Assembly: GCA_031548005.1 (NCBI GenBank)
Contig: JAVBRK010000058.1
Location: 1 to 26,121, forward strand
Reading direction: 5' to 3'
Source: BNXB01 sp031548005
GTDB lineage: Bacteria > Bacteroidota > Bacteroidia > Bacteroidales > Azobacteroidaceae
DNA length: 26,121 nucleotides
Numbering within the stretch: the first letter of the stretch is position 1; each line of letters opens with the position of its first letter. The notes under the pieces are model-generated. The model made no database searches, had not been told where the DNA came from, and saw only the letters and a program-made list of their open reading frames with translations. The position numbers and the translations under genes were made by a program. Shown piece after piece: positions 9,301 through 17,327 of this stretch.

Positions 9301-10089
9301 TCCCTGGAGAGCGGACAGCGCATTGACGCTGACATTTTTCACCAGTTCTTTATTATCCAGGATCACATAAGATGCGGTCGAACGTTCCCTGGAAATCGTC
9401 TGGTAACCGGTAACCACGACCTCGCCGAGCATTTGAATATCCTCTTCCAGGGTCACATCGGCAATTTCCTTGTTATTCGCCGGAATTTCTTTGGTTTTAT
9501 AACCAAGATAAGAAAAAACAAGAATCGCTTTTTCCGGTTGATCTGTATTAAGGATATACTTTCCATCGGTATTGGTAACGGTCCCGGTTGCCGCACTTCC
9601 ATTTTTTAACCGGACAGATACTCCGACCAGAGGAAATCCAGTCTCATCCCGGACAAAACCTTCCACTTTTTTTTCCCCTTGCTGATTTTTCGATCCGTCA
9701 GCATCAGAATCAGTATTAAGCTTTGAAATAACAATATGTTGCTCTTTTATTTCATATTTTACATTTTTACCATTCAACACCTGATCCAATACTTCCGAAA
9801 TAGGTTTATCGGATACCTGGATGGAGATTTTCTCCTGGATATCGATATCACTATTTCTATACCAGAAAGAATAATTGCTTTGCTTTTTTATTTCATCAAA
9901 AACCCGGATCAGATCGACATTGGTCAGATTCAAGGATATTTTCACCTCTTGGGGCTGATTTTCAGCAGCAAATACCGGGACACCCAGATATAAGTAAAAT
10001 AAAGTAAAAATACATAAAAACTTCGAGGGAATCCCCCTGAAAAAAAGAACACTTACCTTGGTTTTATTCTCCATCATTCCAGTTTTCAT
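6394..10089 (-). CDS. SusC/RagA-family TonB-dependent transporter with STN signalling domain
   Basis: 1231 residues, long for the family because it carries an extra N-terminal domain. Order: signal peptide (about 1-42, with a long basic n-region); STN domain about 48-123 (VFDEIKKQSNYSFWYR), which in FecA-like receptors contacts FecR; carboxypeptidase-regulatory-like Ig domain about 141-217; a TonB-box-like EVVVTGYQ (223-230); plug about 231-345 with the family motif GVRAANGVIVLTTKK; then a 22-strand barrel ending in an aromatic residue (RLDVSF). The ATG overlaps the fecR stop by one base (TAATG), so translation is coupled. Nearby ATGs at codons 5 and 6 could also serve as the start. It imports the SusD-captured ligand and, through STN and FecR, should signal to the sigma factor. 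Confidence 0.95.
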   Translation of the reverse strand: MKTGMMENKTKVSVLFFRGIPSKFLCIFTLFYLYLGVPVFAAENQPQEVKISLNLTNVDLIRVFDEIKKQSNYSFWYRNSDIDIQEKISIQVSDKPISEVLDQVLNGKNVKYEIKEQHIVISKLNTDSDADGSKNQQGEKKVEGFVRDETGFPLVGVSVRLKNGSAATGTVTNTDGKYILNTDQPEKAILVFSYLGYKTKEIPANNKEIADVTLEEDIQMLGEVVVTGYQTISRERSTASYVILDNKELVKNVSVNALSALQGKAAGVNTYNGNIVIRGNSTFSESIGSDPLLVVDGLPTERKLSDFATDDIESLTVLKDASATSIYGVRAANGVIVLTTKKADKGKLQVNFSSTFTVTPPYDLSEYRYASASEILDFAEKSYQGNIRRQSNGEGGYFAAKGTIGSNNISYYSPFEELHRQLYLGNISQDQFGQQINDWKTYDYRQEYKNLATQTPVGQNYNLSLAKESGGLNTYLSVGYTNNNVQQIKFNKSEGLKAYLKVGMKLTDWLTANVGIDTRYSTSRSTETSQTLGLDVEPYTRILNDDGSLRYRDYGKGVESYGINPLVLESLASDPKGSLFKSYRYNILDEIDKNYRSNEGFSIRSFFDLKFNIWKGLSYTSSFSYEMNKSRTDAFQEADAYGMRFFQNETINPNASTVQPVPDGTRYTRMQNGNTNYTFRNQVDYNLTLKEKHAIVALAGLELREQKSPMDVSRTLYGYDEQTLSYQLLDERTWDITGYPSYIYSGTGSNMVKINKSLLKENLSRYVSFYGNASYMFDNKYGVSASVRVDETNLFTKDPKYRYRPLWSLGLTWNMKGEDFLKGVNWLDVLKLRATYGIGGNVDPNSTPYLVGKSMVAGYRITPTRYVSVEKAPNPLLRWETTTTYDLGFDYSLWNSKLFGSVDLYYKYSDDLLCYKANDYSSGFGPSSDSKSRTRINNGAMSNAGFEVTVKSPWFKKNDWTLNSTLIVSYNKNEVERVGILPSTAEQVLTGGDYFYENYPKNTVYAYRYAGLTTGGTDAQNGIPYVIGADGKTNVVLNPDGTVSYYQLNSTRDIYYTGTAIPPVSVNFNQGVKYKNFELNALFMFYGGHKIRRPSIDIQTSGDSGSLPEEITRAWTPDNTNTDIPKLYPDYEANQIANLGPYVNKYWQLSDKHIVSGNFIRLSNLTFAYTLPSRIAKQMYMQNMKFSFQVNNPWFWSAAGDGIDPESRSAGTTYRTLPKQDSYVFRLDVSF

Positions 10090-11192
10090 TAGTAATGATT
10101 ATATTTCTCTGTTATAATAATAGTATCTCCGTTTATTTTGTACTCCATCCGCTGATCGGATGACATGATCGACAGGATATCCGATAAATTTTCATTCCGG
10201 ACAAAATCTCCCGAATAAACAGAATTTTTCAGGCCATCCCCCTTAATAATAATGGCAACATCGAAACTGATTTCCAGCTGCCTGCAGATCTCCTGGAAAG
10301 TTTTTTCTTTGAAATAGAAGTTGTTATCCTTCCATGACACCTCCGAAACCGGATCGATATCTTTGATATTCAGCCGTCCTTCTTCCTCATGATAAACCGC
10401 CTGTTGGCCGGGAGCCAACTGCAATTCCTTCGAATCTGCATCCGTATTAGATTTAAGGGCGATCGAACCTTCCACCAATGTATATAATTTTTCCGGATAC
10501 TGATGGTATGCAAATACATTAAACCGGGTTCCGTAAACCCGGATATCAAATTCATGCGTATGTACGATAAACAATTTTTTGACATCCCTGGCAACATCAA
10601 AATAAGCCTCCCCTTCAAGCCAGACCTCCCGGGTATTTCTGTCGAATTTCTCAGGATATTTAATAATGGACTGCGAATTCAGCCATACTTTGGTACCGTC
10701 GGATAAGTGCAACTCTTTTTTATCGCCTTTGAGCACCTGTACTACCTGGTATCCATCCGGAGTCGTTTTGGCAAGCTGAGCACTGTACCGAGTCGGGGAG
10801 TCCGGATAGAAAGACGTAATATCTTTACCGGATGGCAGGGATATCTGCTTCCATATAAAAAAACAACCGATCAGAACCACAATACAGGCAGCCACAGGTT
10901 TTGTATACCTGATCCATAGAGACCTTTTTCTCAACCTGGCTTTCCGGGCCTGATCTCTTTTATCTTTTTCGATAAATTCCTGAATCTTTTTATATTCCAG
11001 CTCGACATCCACAGGAACCGTGAGTGACCCATTCAACAGCAGTTCAAGATCGTATTTTTTTCTTTCCTGAAGAAATTCCTGAACATGGGTAACATCCTCC
11101 AGCATCCACTGAAGAAACTTTTCCATTTCTTCCCCAGCCATGCGACTTTCAAAAAAACGAACCATCAATTCTTTATGTGACATATTTGTCAT
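10089..11192 (-). CDS. FecR-family anti-sigma factor
   Basis: 367 residues. The cytoplasmic N-terminal part (1-95) would bind the sigma factor. One membrane segment lies at about 98-116 (AACIVVLIGCFFIW). The periplasmic FecR domain follows (about 140-255; LSDGTKVWLNSQSIIKYPEKF, VWLEGEAYFDV, YGTRFNVFAY), and a C-terminal DUF4974-type domain (about 295-363) matches the STN-like fold that meets the transporter. The start could be ATG 11192 or, three codons on, ATG 11183 (MSHKEL), which resembles family starts more closely. The gene lies 3 nt after the sigma gene and overlaps susC by one base. With the STN-bearing SusC it forms a three-part signalling relay. Confidence 0.93.
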   Translation of the reverse strand: MTNMSHKELMVRFFESRMAGEEMEKFLQWMLEDVTHVQEFLQERKKYDLELLLNGSLTVPVDVELEYKKIQEFIEKDKRDQARKARLRKRSLWIRYTKPVAACIVVLIGCFFIWKQISLPSGKDITSFYPDSPTRYSAQLAKTTPDGYQVVQVLKGDKKELHLSDGTKVWLNSQSIIKYPEKFDRNTREVWLEGEAYFDVARDVKKLFIVHTHEFDIRVYGTRFNVFAYHQYPEKLYTLVEGSIALKSNTDADSKELQLAPGQQAVYHEEEGRLNIKDIDPVSEVSWKDNNFYFKEKTFQEICRQLEISFDVAIIIKGDGLKNSVYSGDFVRNENLSDILSIMSSDQRMEYKINGDTIIITEKYNHY

Positions 11193-11195
11193 TTA

Positions 11196-11834
11196 TTATA
11201 ATACACGTAAAAAGAGAAGATCCCCTACTGAGAAGTGTAAAAAAATTACTTTAAAAAAAAATAAACAAATAAAGAAGAAATAGTAGTCATTAAACTTGCT
11301 TCTCAGAATACGTAAGGCTTTGGTTATCTGACTTTCTACGGTTTTGGGAGAAATATTTAACCGCAGGGAGATTTCCTTGTGCGAAAGGCCATCTTCCCGA
11401 CTCAACAAATAAATCCTGCGACACTGCTCAGGCATTCCTTTTACAGCATTTTCAACTCGTTGCTGTAACTCCGACAAATTGATGGATTCCGGTATAAATG
11501 CATGTAGCGATTGGGCCTGCCAACGAAGTTTTTCACTTTCAAGAAATTCTATTCTGGATTGTATGCGAAGACGCGACTCTTTATCACGAATATAATTCAG
11601 ACACTGATTTTTAACGACAGTGAACAACCAGGAGCAGATATGTGAATCATCATCCGATAATGTCATCCGATTATTCCACAAGGAAATAAAGGCATTTTGA
11701 ACTATATCTTTAATTTCCTCTGTTTCATCTATATATCCTTTCAGATAATGAAATAAACGGGCATAGTATTCTTTATACACTTGCTCAAATACACGTTCAT
11801 CTCCGTTTTTCAACTGTACAATTATATTCGACAT
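11196..11834 (-). CDS. ECF RNA polymerase sigma factor (sigma-70 family, Bacteroides expansion type)
   Basis: 212 residues. Region 2 is at about 13-84 (FEQVYKEYYARLF, DIVQNAFISLWNN, SWLFTVVKNQCLNYIRD) and region 4 at about 122-178 (MPEQCRRIYLLSREDGLSHKEIS, then SPKTVESQITKALRILRSK). The gene starts the operon and should direct its own promoter and that of the downstream transporter genes. The C-terminus is odd: after about residue 184 comes a hydrophobic tail encoded across a run of nine T (A run 11253-11261 on the plus strand). With eight T the protein would end at residue 195, with ten T at 194. Only the nine-T form runs on to stop 3 nt before fecR. Confidence 0.93.
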   Translation of the reverse strand: MSNIIVQLKNGDERVFEQVYKEYYARLFHYLKGYIDETEEIKDIVQNAFISLWNNRMTLSDDDSHICSWLFTVVKNQCLNYIRDKESRLRIQSRIEFLESEKLRWQAQSLHAFIPESINLSELQQRVENAVKGMPEQCRRIYLLSREDGLSHKEISLRLNISPKTVESQITKALRILRSKFNDYYFFFICLFFFKVIFLHFSVGDLLFLRVL

Positions 11835-11863
11835 TTTGTTATTAGAAACCCGTTTTATACTGA

Positions 11864-11871
11864 CAAATATA
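11864..11871 (-). promoter_or_regulatory. Bacteroides-type -7 box for the sigma/FecR/SusCD operon
   Basis: TATATTTG on the minus strand matches the Bacteroidota -7 consensus TAnnTTTG exactly and lies 29 nt before the sigma-factor ATG. No good -33 TTTG is found 19-21 nt upstream. Since fecR, susC and susD have almost no intergenic space, this is the only obvious upstream promoter for the operon. Confidence 0.55.
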
Positions 11872-11937
11872 CGTATTTTATTTATTGTACATCATGGATT
11901 ACTCTCAAATCACATAAATGTCACATTCCCAAGCTAT

Positions 11938-11972
11938 ATTAAAATAATGCCATTCCATACAATTATTTTAAT
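11938..11972. promoter_or_regulatory. 11-bp inverted repeat ahead of the T9SS operon
   Basis: ATTAAAATAAT and its exact reverse complement ATTATTTTAAT flank a 13-nt spacer; the right arm ends 22 nt before the porP start codon. It could be an operator for a dimeric regulator or a 5'-UTR hairpin. The arms are AT-rich, so chance is not excluded. I see no TAnnTTTG box for porP in this 160-base divergent region. Confidence 0.4.
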
Positions 11973-11994
11973 CTGCTTCCGTTTATAACAACGA

Positions 11995-13017
11995 ATGAAA
12001 AAGATTTTTTTCACCATATTAACACTTATTACGGGCATTTCAACAATTACTGCCCAGTATGACGCCCAGCTAAGCAACTACTGGAGCTCCATCGGTTATT
12101 TTAATCCGGCCAATGCCGGCCGGTCGGGAGATCTGGAAGCTACAGCGCTCTACCGCATGCAATGGATCGGAGTGGAAGGAGCCCCGCAAACCGGATTGAT
12201 TACAGCCGATATGCCTTTTTATTTCCTGGGGCGCACCCACGGATTGGGCGCTGTGATGTATTCCGAAAAAATCGGACTTTTCGACCGGATGATTTTTTCA
12301 GGTCAATATGCCTACAAAAAAGAATTGTGGAAAGGCACATTCAGCGCCGGGATACAGTTGGGCTACATCAGTGAAAAGTTCCGGGGAGCGGAATTAGCCA
12401 ACGACGACATCAAAGACGAATACCATCAGGGAGCGGAAGCGGACGACGGTATTCCTGAAACCAACATATCAGGCTCGGGCATCGACGCCGCTTTCGGATT
12501 GATGTACTACAAACCTAAATGGTATGTAGGACTTTCGGTTACTCACCTCACCTCGCCTACGCTGGAATTAGATGAGAACACGGTCATGGAAGTACCCCGG
12601 GCATATTATTTAACTGCAGGATACAATATACAACTTAAGAATCCGTTATTAGAGTTGCGACCTGCCATTTTGCTGAAAACAACTGAAATGGGGTCACCGG
12701 TAGTGAGCGATTCCATTCCCGGAAATGAAGGCAGCGACCTCAAGGCGATGATGAAAATGACGCAGTTGGATCTTTCAGTAAGGCTGGTTTACAATAAAAT
12801 GTTCTGGGGTGGTCTGGGATGGCGGAAAGATGATGCTGCCGTGATCTCGCTCGGAGGAAAATTCAAGATGATAGAAGCCGGATATGCTTATGACTTCCCG
12901 ATTTCAACCATGCTGAAAGGCAGTACGGGCAGTCATGAACTATTTATCAAATACATCGTTGACCTGAGTAAGAAAAAAGGAAACAGAAACAAACACAAAA
13001 GCGTACGAATATTATAG
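11995..13017 (+). CDS. porP: Type IX secretion outer-membrane protein PorP/SprF family
   Basis: 340 residues with a signal peptide (1-20, ending STITA|Q). The mature start YDAQLSNYWSSIGYFNPANAG is the hallmark of PorP/SprF proteins, followed by alternating beta-strand sequence of an outer-membrane barrel (GLGAVMYSEKIGLFDR, GTFSAGIQLGYISEKF, WYVGLSVTHLTSP). It is known as a T9SS outer-membrane component needed for export or anchoring of CTD proteins. It is the first gene of porP-gldK-gldL-gldM-gldN, the same order as in Porphyromonas gingivalis, and is separated from gldK by a single base. The C-terminus is unusually basic (KKKGNRNKHK). Confidence 0.93.
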   Translation: MKKIFFTILTLITGISTITAQYDAQLSNYWSSIGYFNPANAGRSGDLEATALYRMQWIGVEGAPQTGLITADMPFYFLGRTHGLGAVMYSEKIGLFDRMIFSGQYAYKKELWKGTFSAGIQLGYISEKFRGAELANDDIKDEYHQGAEADDGIPETNISGSGIDAAFGLMYYKPKWYVGLSVTHLTSPTLELDENTVMEVPRAYYLTAGYNIQLKNPLLELRPAILLKTTEMGSPVVSDSIPGNEGSDLKAMMKMTQLDLSVRLVYNKMFWGGLGWRKDDAAVISLGGKFKMIEAGYAYDFPISTMLKGSTGSHELFIKYIVDLSKKKGNRNKHKSVRIL

Positions 13018-13018
13018 T

Positions 13019-14434
13019 ATGAAAAAATTGATATTCCTGGCAGCTATTGCCATTGTATGCGTCTCCTGTGGAAAATCGATGCAGGGTACAGGCGGAGAAC
13101 TCGTTGGAGAAAGCGCACTTTCCTGGAGCGAACCGTCTCCCCATGGGATGGTGCTCATAAAACAAGGTTCTTTCGAAATGGGACCGTCCGAAAAAGATTC
13201 GCTTTGGGGCGTGTACCAAAATCCGAAAGGAGTCTCCATCGATGATTTCTGGATGGATGAAACAGAAATCACCAACGCTGAATACCGGCAGTTCCTGTAT
13301 TGGGTACGGGATTCCATCGTTCGGGAGCACTTGTACGAACAGGATGAACTCTACAAAATAGAAGAAGACAAAGAAGGCAATCCGATCGAACCGCCGATCC
13401 TGGACTGGAAACGCCCGATACCGTCTGAAAGAAAGGCCAATGAAGACGAACTGGCCGCTATCAATAGCGTATACTATACTCATCCGATTACCGGAGAGAA
13501 AAAACTGGACCCAAAACAAATGATATACCGCTACGAGTGGTTCGATCACACCTCTGCTGCGCTCCGCCGGAATCAACTGGATCCATACGATCGTGTCAGA
13601 AATACCGATATTACGGTTGATCCCAATGAAGTGATCATGATATCCAAAGATACGGCATACTTCAACGAGGAAGGCACGATTATCCGTGAAACTATTACCC
13701 GCCCGCTGAGTTCCCTGTATGATTTCCTGAATACCTATATCATCAATGTCTATCCCGATGAAACATGCTGGGTAAACGATTTTAACAATGCCTACAATGA
13801 ACCTTACATGCGACTGTATTTCAACAATACCGGGTATAACGATTATCCTGTGGTTGGGGTTTCCTGGGAACAGGCCCAGGCTTTCTGCCACTGGCGCACG
13901 GAATACCTGAAAAAATCGCTCGAACTGAAAGACGGCCGGACCATCGAACCTTACCGGTTACCGACCGAAGCCGAATTTGAATATGCTGCCCGTGGCGGAA
14001 AAACAGAAAACAGATACCCCTGGGCTGGTAACGAGTTGACCGGAGAAAAAGGATGTTTTCTCGGAAATTTTAAGCCCGGACGTGGAAATTATACGCAGGA
14101 CGGACACCTGATTACTTCCCGTGTGGCCTCTTTCTCCCCCAACGAATTCGGACTGTACGATATGGCCGGAAATGTTTCGGAGTGGACCTCTACGGCATTC
14201 CTGGAATCGGGACCCGAAATCATGAGCGACATGAACCCGGAATACCGTTACAACGCCGCTAAAGAAGATCCGTATGCAATGAAGAAAAAAGTTGTGCGTG
14301 GAGGTTCCTGGAAAGATGTATCCAACTTCATCCGCTCCGATGTCCGGATATTCGAATACCAGAATGAACAGCGCTCGTATATCGGATTCCGCTGTGTTCG
14401 CACTCAGGTCGGATTTTCCAAGGGTAAAAAATAA
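13019..14434 (+). CDS. gldK: T9SS lipoprotein GldK/PorK
   Basis: 471 residues. The lipoprotein signal ends at Cys17 (AIVCVSC). From about residue 40 the sequence has the formylglycine-generating-enzyme (SUMF1) fold in its non-catalytic GldK form: GMVLIKQGSFEMG, DDFWMDETEITNAEYRQF, YPVVGVSWEQAQAFCHWR, YRLPTEAEFEYAARGG, NVSEWT, VRGGSWKD and the end YIGFRCVRT. GldK is an outer-membrane lipoprotein forming a large periplasmic ring with GldN/PorN beneath the T9SS translocon. It lies one base after porP and 54 nt before gldL. The large insert at about 105-255 matches the expanded GldK family rather than SUMF1 enzymes. Confidence 0.96.
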   Translation: MKKLIFLAAIAIVCVSCGKSMQGTGGELVGESALSWSEPSPHGMVLIKQGSFEMGPSEKDSLWGVYQNPKGVSIDDFWMDETEITNAEYRQFLYWVRDSIVREHLYEQDELYKIEEDKEGNPIEPPILDWKRPIPSERKANEDELAAINSVYYTHPITGEKKLDPKQMIYRYEWFDHTSAALRRNQLDPYDRVRNTDITVDPNEVIMISKDTAYFNEEGTIIRETITRPLSSLYDFLNTYIINVYPDETCWVNDFNNAYNEPYMRLYFNNTGYNDYPVVGVSWEQAQAFCHWRTEYLKKSLELKDGRTIEPYRLPTEAEFEYAARGGKTENRYPWAGNELTGEKGCFLGNFKPGRGNYTQDGHLITSRVASFSPNEFGLYDMAGNVSEWTSTAFLESGPEIMSDMNPEYRYNAAKEDPYAMKKKVVRGGSWKDVSNFIRSDVRIFEYQNEQRSYIGFRCVRTQVGFSKGKK

Positions 14435-14488
14435 TTCTTAATACCGGACTTTATTTTTATACTGTAACAAATTAAACACAAACACAAT

Positions 14489-15613
14489 ATGGGAATCAAA
14501 AGAAGATATAAAAACATGGTTGAAAAATTCCTTTCCAAAGATCAGGGAAAACGGTTATTTCAATTTTTCTATAGCTGGGGAGCCTCAATCGTTATCCTCG
14601 GAGCACTGGCAAAGCTGACTCACTGGCCTTACGGACTGGGCAATATCATGTTGACCGTGGGACTTTTAGTGGAATTTTTCGTATTCTTTATCGCGGCATT
14701 CGACCGTCCTCCCCGGGAATATCAATGGGAACAAGTCTTTCCGGTACTCGACACCAACGACTCGGAAGATCGTCCTTCATTCGGAAACGGAAACGAGATG
14801 AAAGGAAACGGCGTTTCCGGTGGCGGGGGATTTGCTGGTACAGGATCCGGACCGGTGATTATCGGCGGAGGTGTATTCGGTAGCGGCTCAGGAGTGTCTT
14901 CCGGCGCCTCTCAACCGGGTAACGCTGCTATGGCGGCAGAATCGATGACTCCGGGCCAGGTAAAACAATCGTTCGGGATTCCTTCCAATATCAATCTTTC
15001 TGAAGAAGATAGCAATGCCTTGAGCGAAAGTATCAAAAAAATGGCGGGAGCAGCCGACCAGCTCTCAAAAATGGCTGAAATGACCAATGCAACTCAACAA
15101 TATTTGGACCAGTTGTCGGGTATGTCGGAAAATATGCAACGGTTCAGTTCTGTTACGAATAGCCTGACCGAAGTTTCGGATGTATTGCTCGGTTCTTACA
15201 AAAGCATTACCGACAACTCCGATGGAATCAGTCAATCCTCGAAAGGATACGTTCACCAGATGGAAGCGCTCAACCGGAATATCTCCGGTCTGAACACAAT
15301 ATACGAAATTCAGTTGAAGAGTGTCAGTTCCCAGATCGATGCCATCGAGCGGATTAATTCAGGATTGATGCGGATCAAAGATCTTTATGAAGGATCGATT
15401 GTAGACAGTTCGGTATTCCGGAGCGAAACAGAAAAAATGGCCCAGCAGCTACATGCTCTCAATGGAGTTTACAACCGCCTGCTGAATGCCATGACCATGA
15501 ATATGTACGGCGCTGCAGGAGGTAGCCATTTCAACCCGAATCCGGGAGGATACGTCCCCGGCCAACCGGGAAATTACAACAATCCCGCTCCCGGTCAGAA
15601 CCCGAACGTATAA
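14489..15613 (+). CDS. gldL: T9SS inner-membrane motor protein GldL/PorL
   Basis: 374 residues. Two membrane helices lie at about 27-47 and 52-71, with the charged residues Lys42, His45 and Glu62 inside or at the edge of the membrane. Conserved charged residues of this kind in GldL are known to be needed for proton-driven rotation of the GldL-GldM motor. The cytoplasmic part has a glycine-rich linker (about 98-140), a helical, coiled-coil-like region (about 168-330) and a Pro/Gly/Asn-rich tail. The protein is longer than classical GldL because of linker and tail. A second ATG at codon 10 is possible, but codon 1 keeps the family's basic start. It lies between gldK (54 nt) and gldM (41 nt). 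Confidence 0.95.
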   Translation: MGIKRRYKNMVEKFLSKDQGKRLFQFFYSWGASIVILGALAKLTHWPYGLGNIMLTVGLLVEFFVFFIAAFDRPPREYQWEQVFPVLDTNDSEDRPSFGNGNEMKGNGVSGGGGFAGTGSGPVIIGGGVFGSGSGVSSGASQPGNAAMAAESMTPGQVKQSFGIPSNINLSEEDSNALSESIKKMAGAADQLSKMAEMTNATQQYLDQLSGMSENMQRFSSVTNSLTEVSDVLLGSYKSITDNSDGISQSSKGYVHQMEALNRNISGLNTIYEIQLKSVSSQIDAIERINSGLMRIKDLYEGSIVDSSVFRSETEKMAQQLHALNGVYNRLLNAMTMNMYGAAGGSHFNPNPGGYVPGQPGNYNNPAPGQNPNV

Positions 15614-15654
15614 TAACCAAATTCAGTCAATTATCAACTATCAAATAAAATAAG

Positions 15655-17220
15655 ATGGCCGCAAACGATCCGAATTCCCCAAGGCAGAAGATGATCAACC
15701 TGATGTATCTGGTGTTCATCGCCATGCTGGCGCTCAATGTCTCAAACGAGGTTCTGGATGGGTTCGAATTGGTGGAGGAAAGTCTGTTACGCTCTGTTAA
15801 AGCATCTTCTGATAAAAACAATCTGGTTTTCAATGATCTTGAAACGTATCATACAGCCAATTCAAAAAAAACGGAAGAATTTTTTGCAAAAGCCGAACAG
15901 GTAAAACAAACTTCAGATACCTTATTCAATTATATACAAGACCTCAAAGTACGAATTGTAAGAAAAGGCGACGGAAAAGACGGTAATCCTGAAAAATTAG
16001 AACATCCCGACGATCTGAACGCCTCTTTTGAAGTGATGTTCGAACGGGGAAAAAATGAAGCGAAAAACCTGAAAAACAAGGTCGACAGTTATCGTACCTA
16101 CGTATCTTCATTGGTTACAGACTCCATCAAACGCCACATCATTGAAAGCAATCTGAGCACGGAACCTTCCAAAAAAGCAAAAGAAAATAACCAAACATGG
16201 GAAGAATCCATGTTTTCCAATATGCCGATGGCAGCAGCAGTAACCCTGCTGACTAAAATGCAGAACGATGTCCGTGACGCTGAAGGAGAAATCCTGAGCG
16301 AACTGTTACGCAACATCGATGTGGGAGATTTCCGGGTCAACAAAATTGAAGCGCTTGTTATTCCTCAATCCCAGGTAGTGATGCGGGGAGGAAGCTATTC
16401 GGCCGATATCGTTCTCTCGGCTATAGATTCGACCAAACGACCACGCATATTCGTTAACGGGAAAGACCTTCCTGAGGGAGCCAACGGTAAATACATTGTT
16501 GGAACCGGATCAACCGGAACATTCCCTGTTCAGGGATACATCGAGATGGCCCGTGGAGACGGAAGTACCGGACGGTACGATTTCTCCTCTCAATACTATG
16601 TCCAGGAGCAAAGCGCGACCATCGAGTCGACCCTGATGAATGTATTGTATGCCGGCTACAAAAACCCGATCAACATTGCGGTTCCCGGAGTTACAAGCCA
16701 GAATGTCAAGGCCACTATGACCAACGGGTCACTCACTGAGAACGGAAACGGCTGGATTGCCGTACCCTCTAAAATAGGCACGGATGCCGTATTCTCTGTC
16801 GTTGCCAAAACGGCTGACGGACGAACCCAGGAAGTGGCTAAAAAAACGTTCCGGGTACGGGCATTGCCAGATCCCAGCCCCTACATCGAATACAAAGATG
16901 CCGGAGGAAATCCGGTACGCTTCCAAAAGTCGGGCCGCTTAGCGAAGTCGGCATTGCAAAATGTAAATGAACTGAAAGCTGCTATCGACGACGGTATATT
17001 GAATATCGAATTCCAGGTTGTCAGTTTTTCAATGCGCGCTTTCGATTCCATGGGTAGCTCCATTCTGATCGCTTCCGATGGCCCCCGTTTCTCTCAACGC
17101 CAGAAAGAAATGATCAGTAGCTTGCAACGTGGTAAAGCTCTGTATGTTACAGAAGTAATTGCAAAAGGACCGGATGGAAGAGAACGTAAAATTTCGCTTT
17201 TGGAAATCATTCTTAATTAA
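15655..17220 (+). CDS. gldM: T9SS motor/periplasmic shaft protein GldM/PorM
   Basis: 521 residues. The start NDPNSPRQKMINLMYLVFIAMLALNVS with one membrane helix (about 14-30) followed by NEVLDGFELVEESL is diagnostic of GldM/PorM. The rest is periplasmic: a long helical first domain (about 35-225) and then beta-rich domains (VVMRGGSYSADIVLSAIDS, PINIAVPGVTSQNVKATM, TFRVRALPDPSPYIEYKD) matching the stacked D2-D4 domains of known structures. GldM dimers sit in the GldL pentamer and pass motor movement to the GldK/GldN ring. The last residues before the stop are KISLLEIILN. The gap to gldN is 107 nt, the widest in the operon. Confidence 0.96.
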   Translation: MAANDPNSPRQKMINLMYLVFIAMLALNVSNEVLDGFELVEESLLRSVKASSDKNNLVFNDLETYHTANSKKTEEFFAKAEQVKQTSDTLFNYIQDLKVRIVRKGDGKDGNPEKLEHPDDLNASFEVMFERGKNEAKNLKNKVDSYRTYVSSLVTDSIKRHIIESNLSTEPSKKAKENNQTWEESMFSNMPMAAAVTLLTKMQNDVRDAEGEILSELLRNIDVGDFRVNKIEALVIPQSQVVMRGGSYSADIVLSAIDSTKRPRIFVNGKDLPEGANGKYIVGTGSTGTFPVQGYIEMARGDGSTGRYDFSSQYYVQEQSATIESTLMNVLYAGYKNPINIAVPGVTSQNVKATMTNGSLTENGNGWIAVPSKIGTDAVFSVVAKTADGRTQEVAKKTFRVRALPDPSPYIEYKDAGGNPVRFQKSGRLAKSALQNVNELKAAIDDGILNIEFQVVSFSMRAFDSMGSSILIASDGPRFSQRQKEMISSLQRGKALYVTEVIAKGPDGRERKISLLEIILN

Positions 17221-17327
17221 AAAGATACCAGATTATATGAAAACGAGCCTGCACATTCATGTATTCCACAAGAAAAAGGAGATGCGAGTTTCCATATAAC
17301 AATAACCAAAAAATAAAAAATGCATAT

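Noticed and set aside
12947..13891. 314-codon minus-strand ORF opposite gldK
   Set aside because: It is antisense to a clear gldK, has a Phe/Ile-rich composition typical of reverse frames of coding DNA, and no recognisable domain or start context.
17237..17299. 20-codon ORF between gldM and gldN as a leader peptide
   Set aside because: Too short, no attenuator hairpin nearby, and composition gives no support.
17259..17327. Upstream in-frame extension of gldN
   Set aside because: It would place 23 hydrophilic residues before a clean signal peptide; the ATG at 17328 fits an exported protein.
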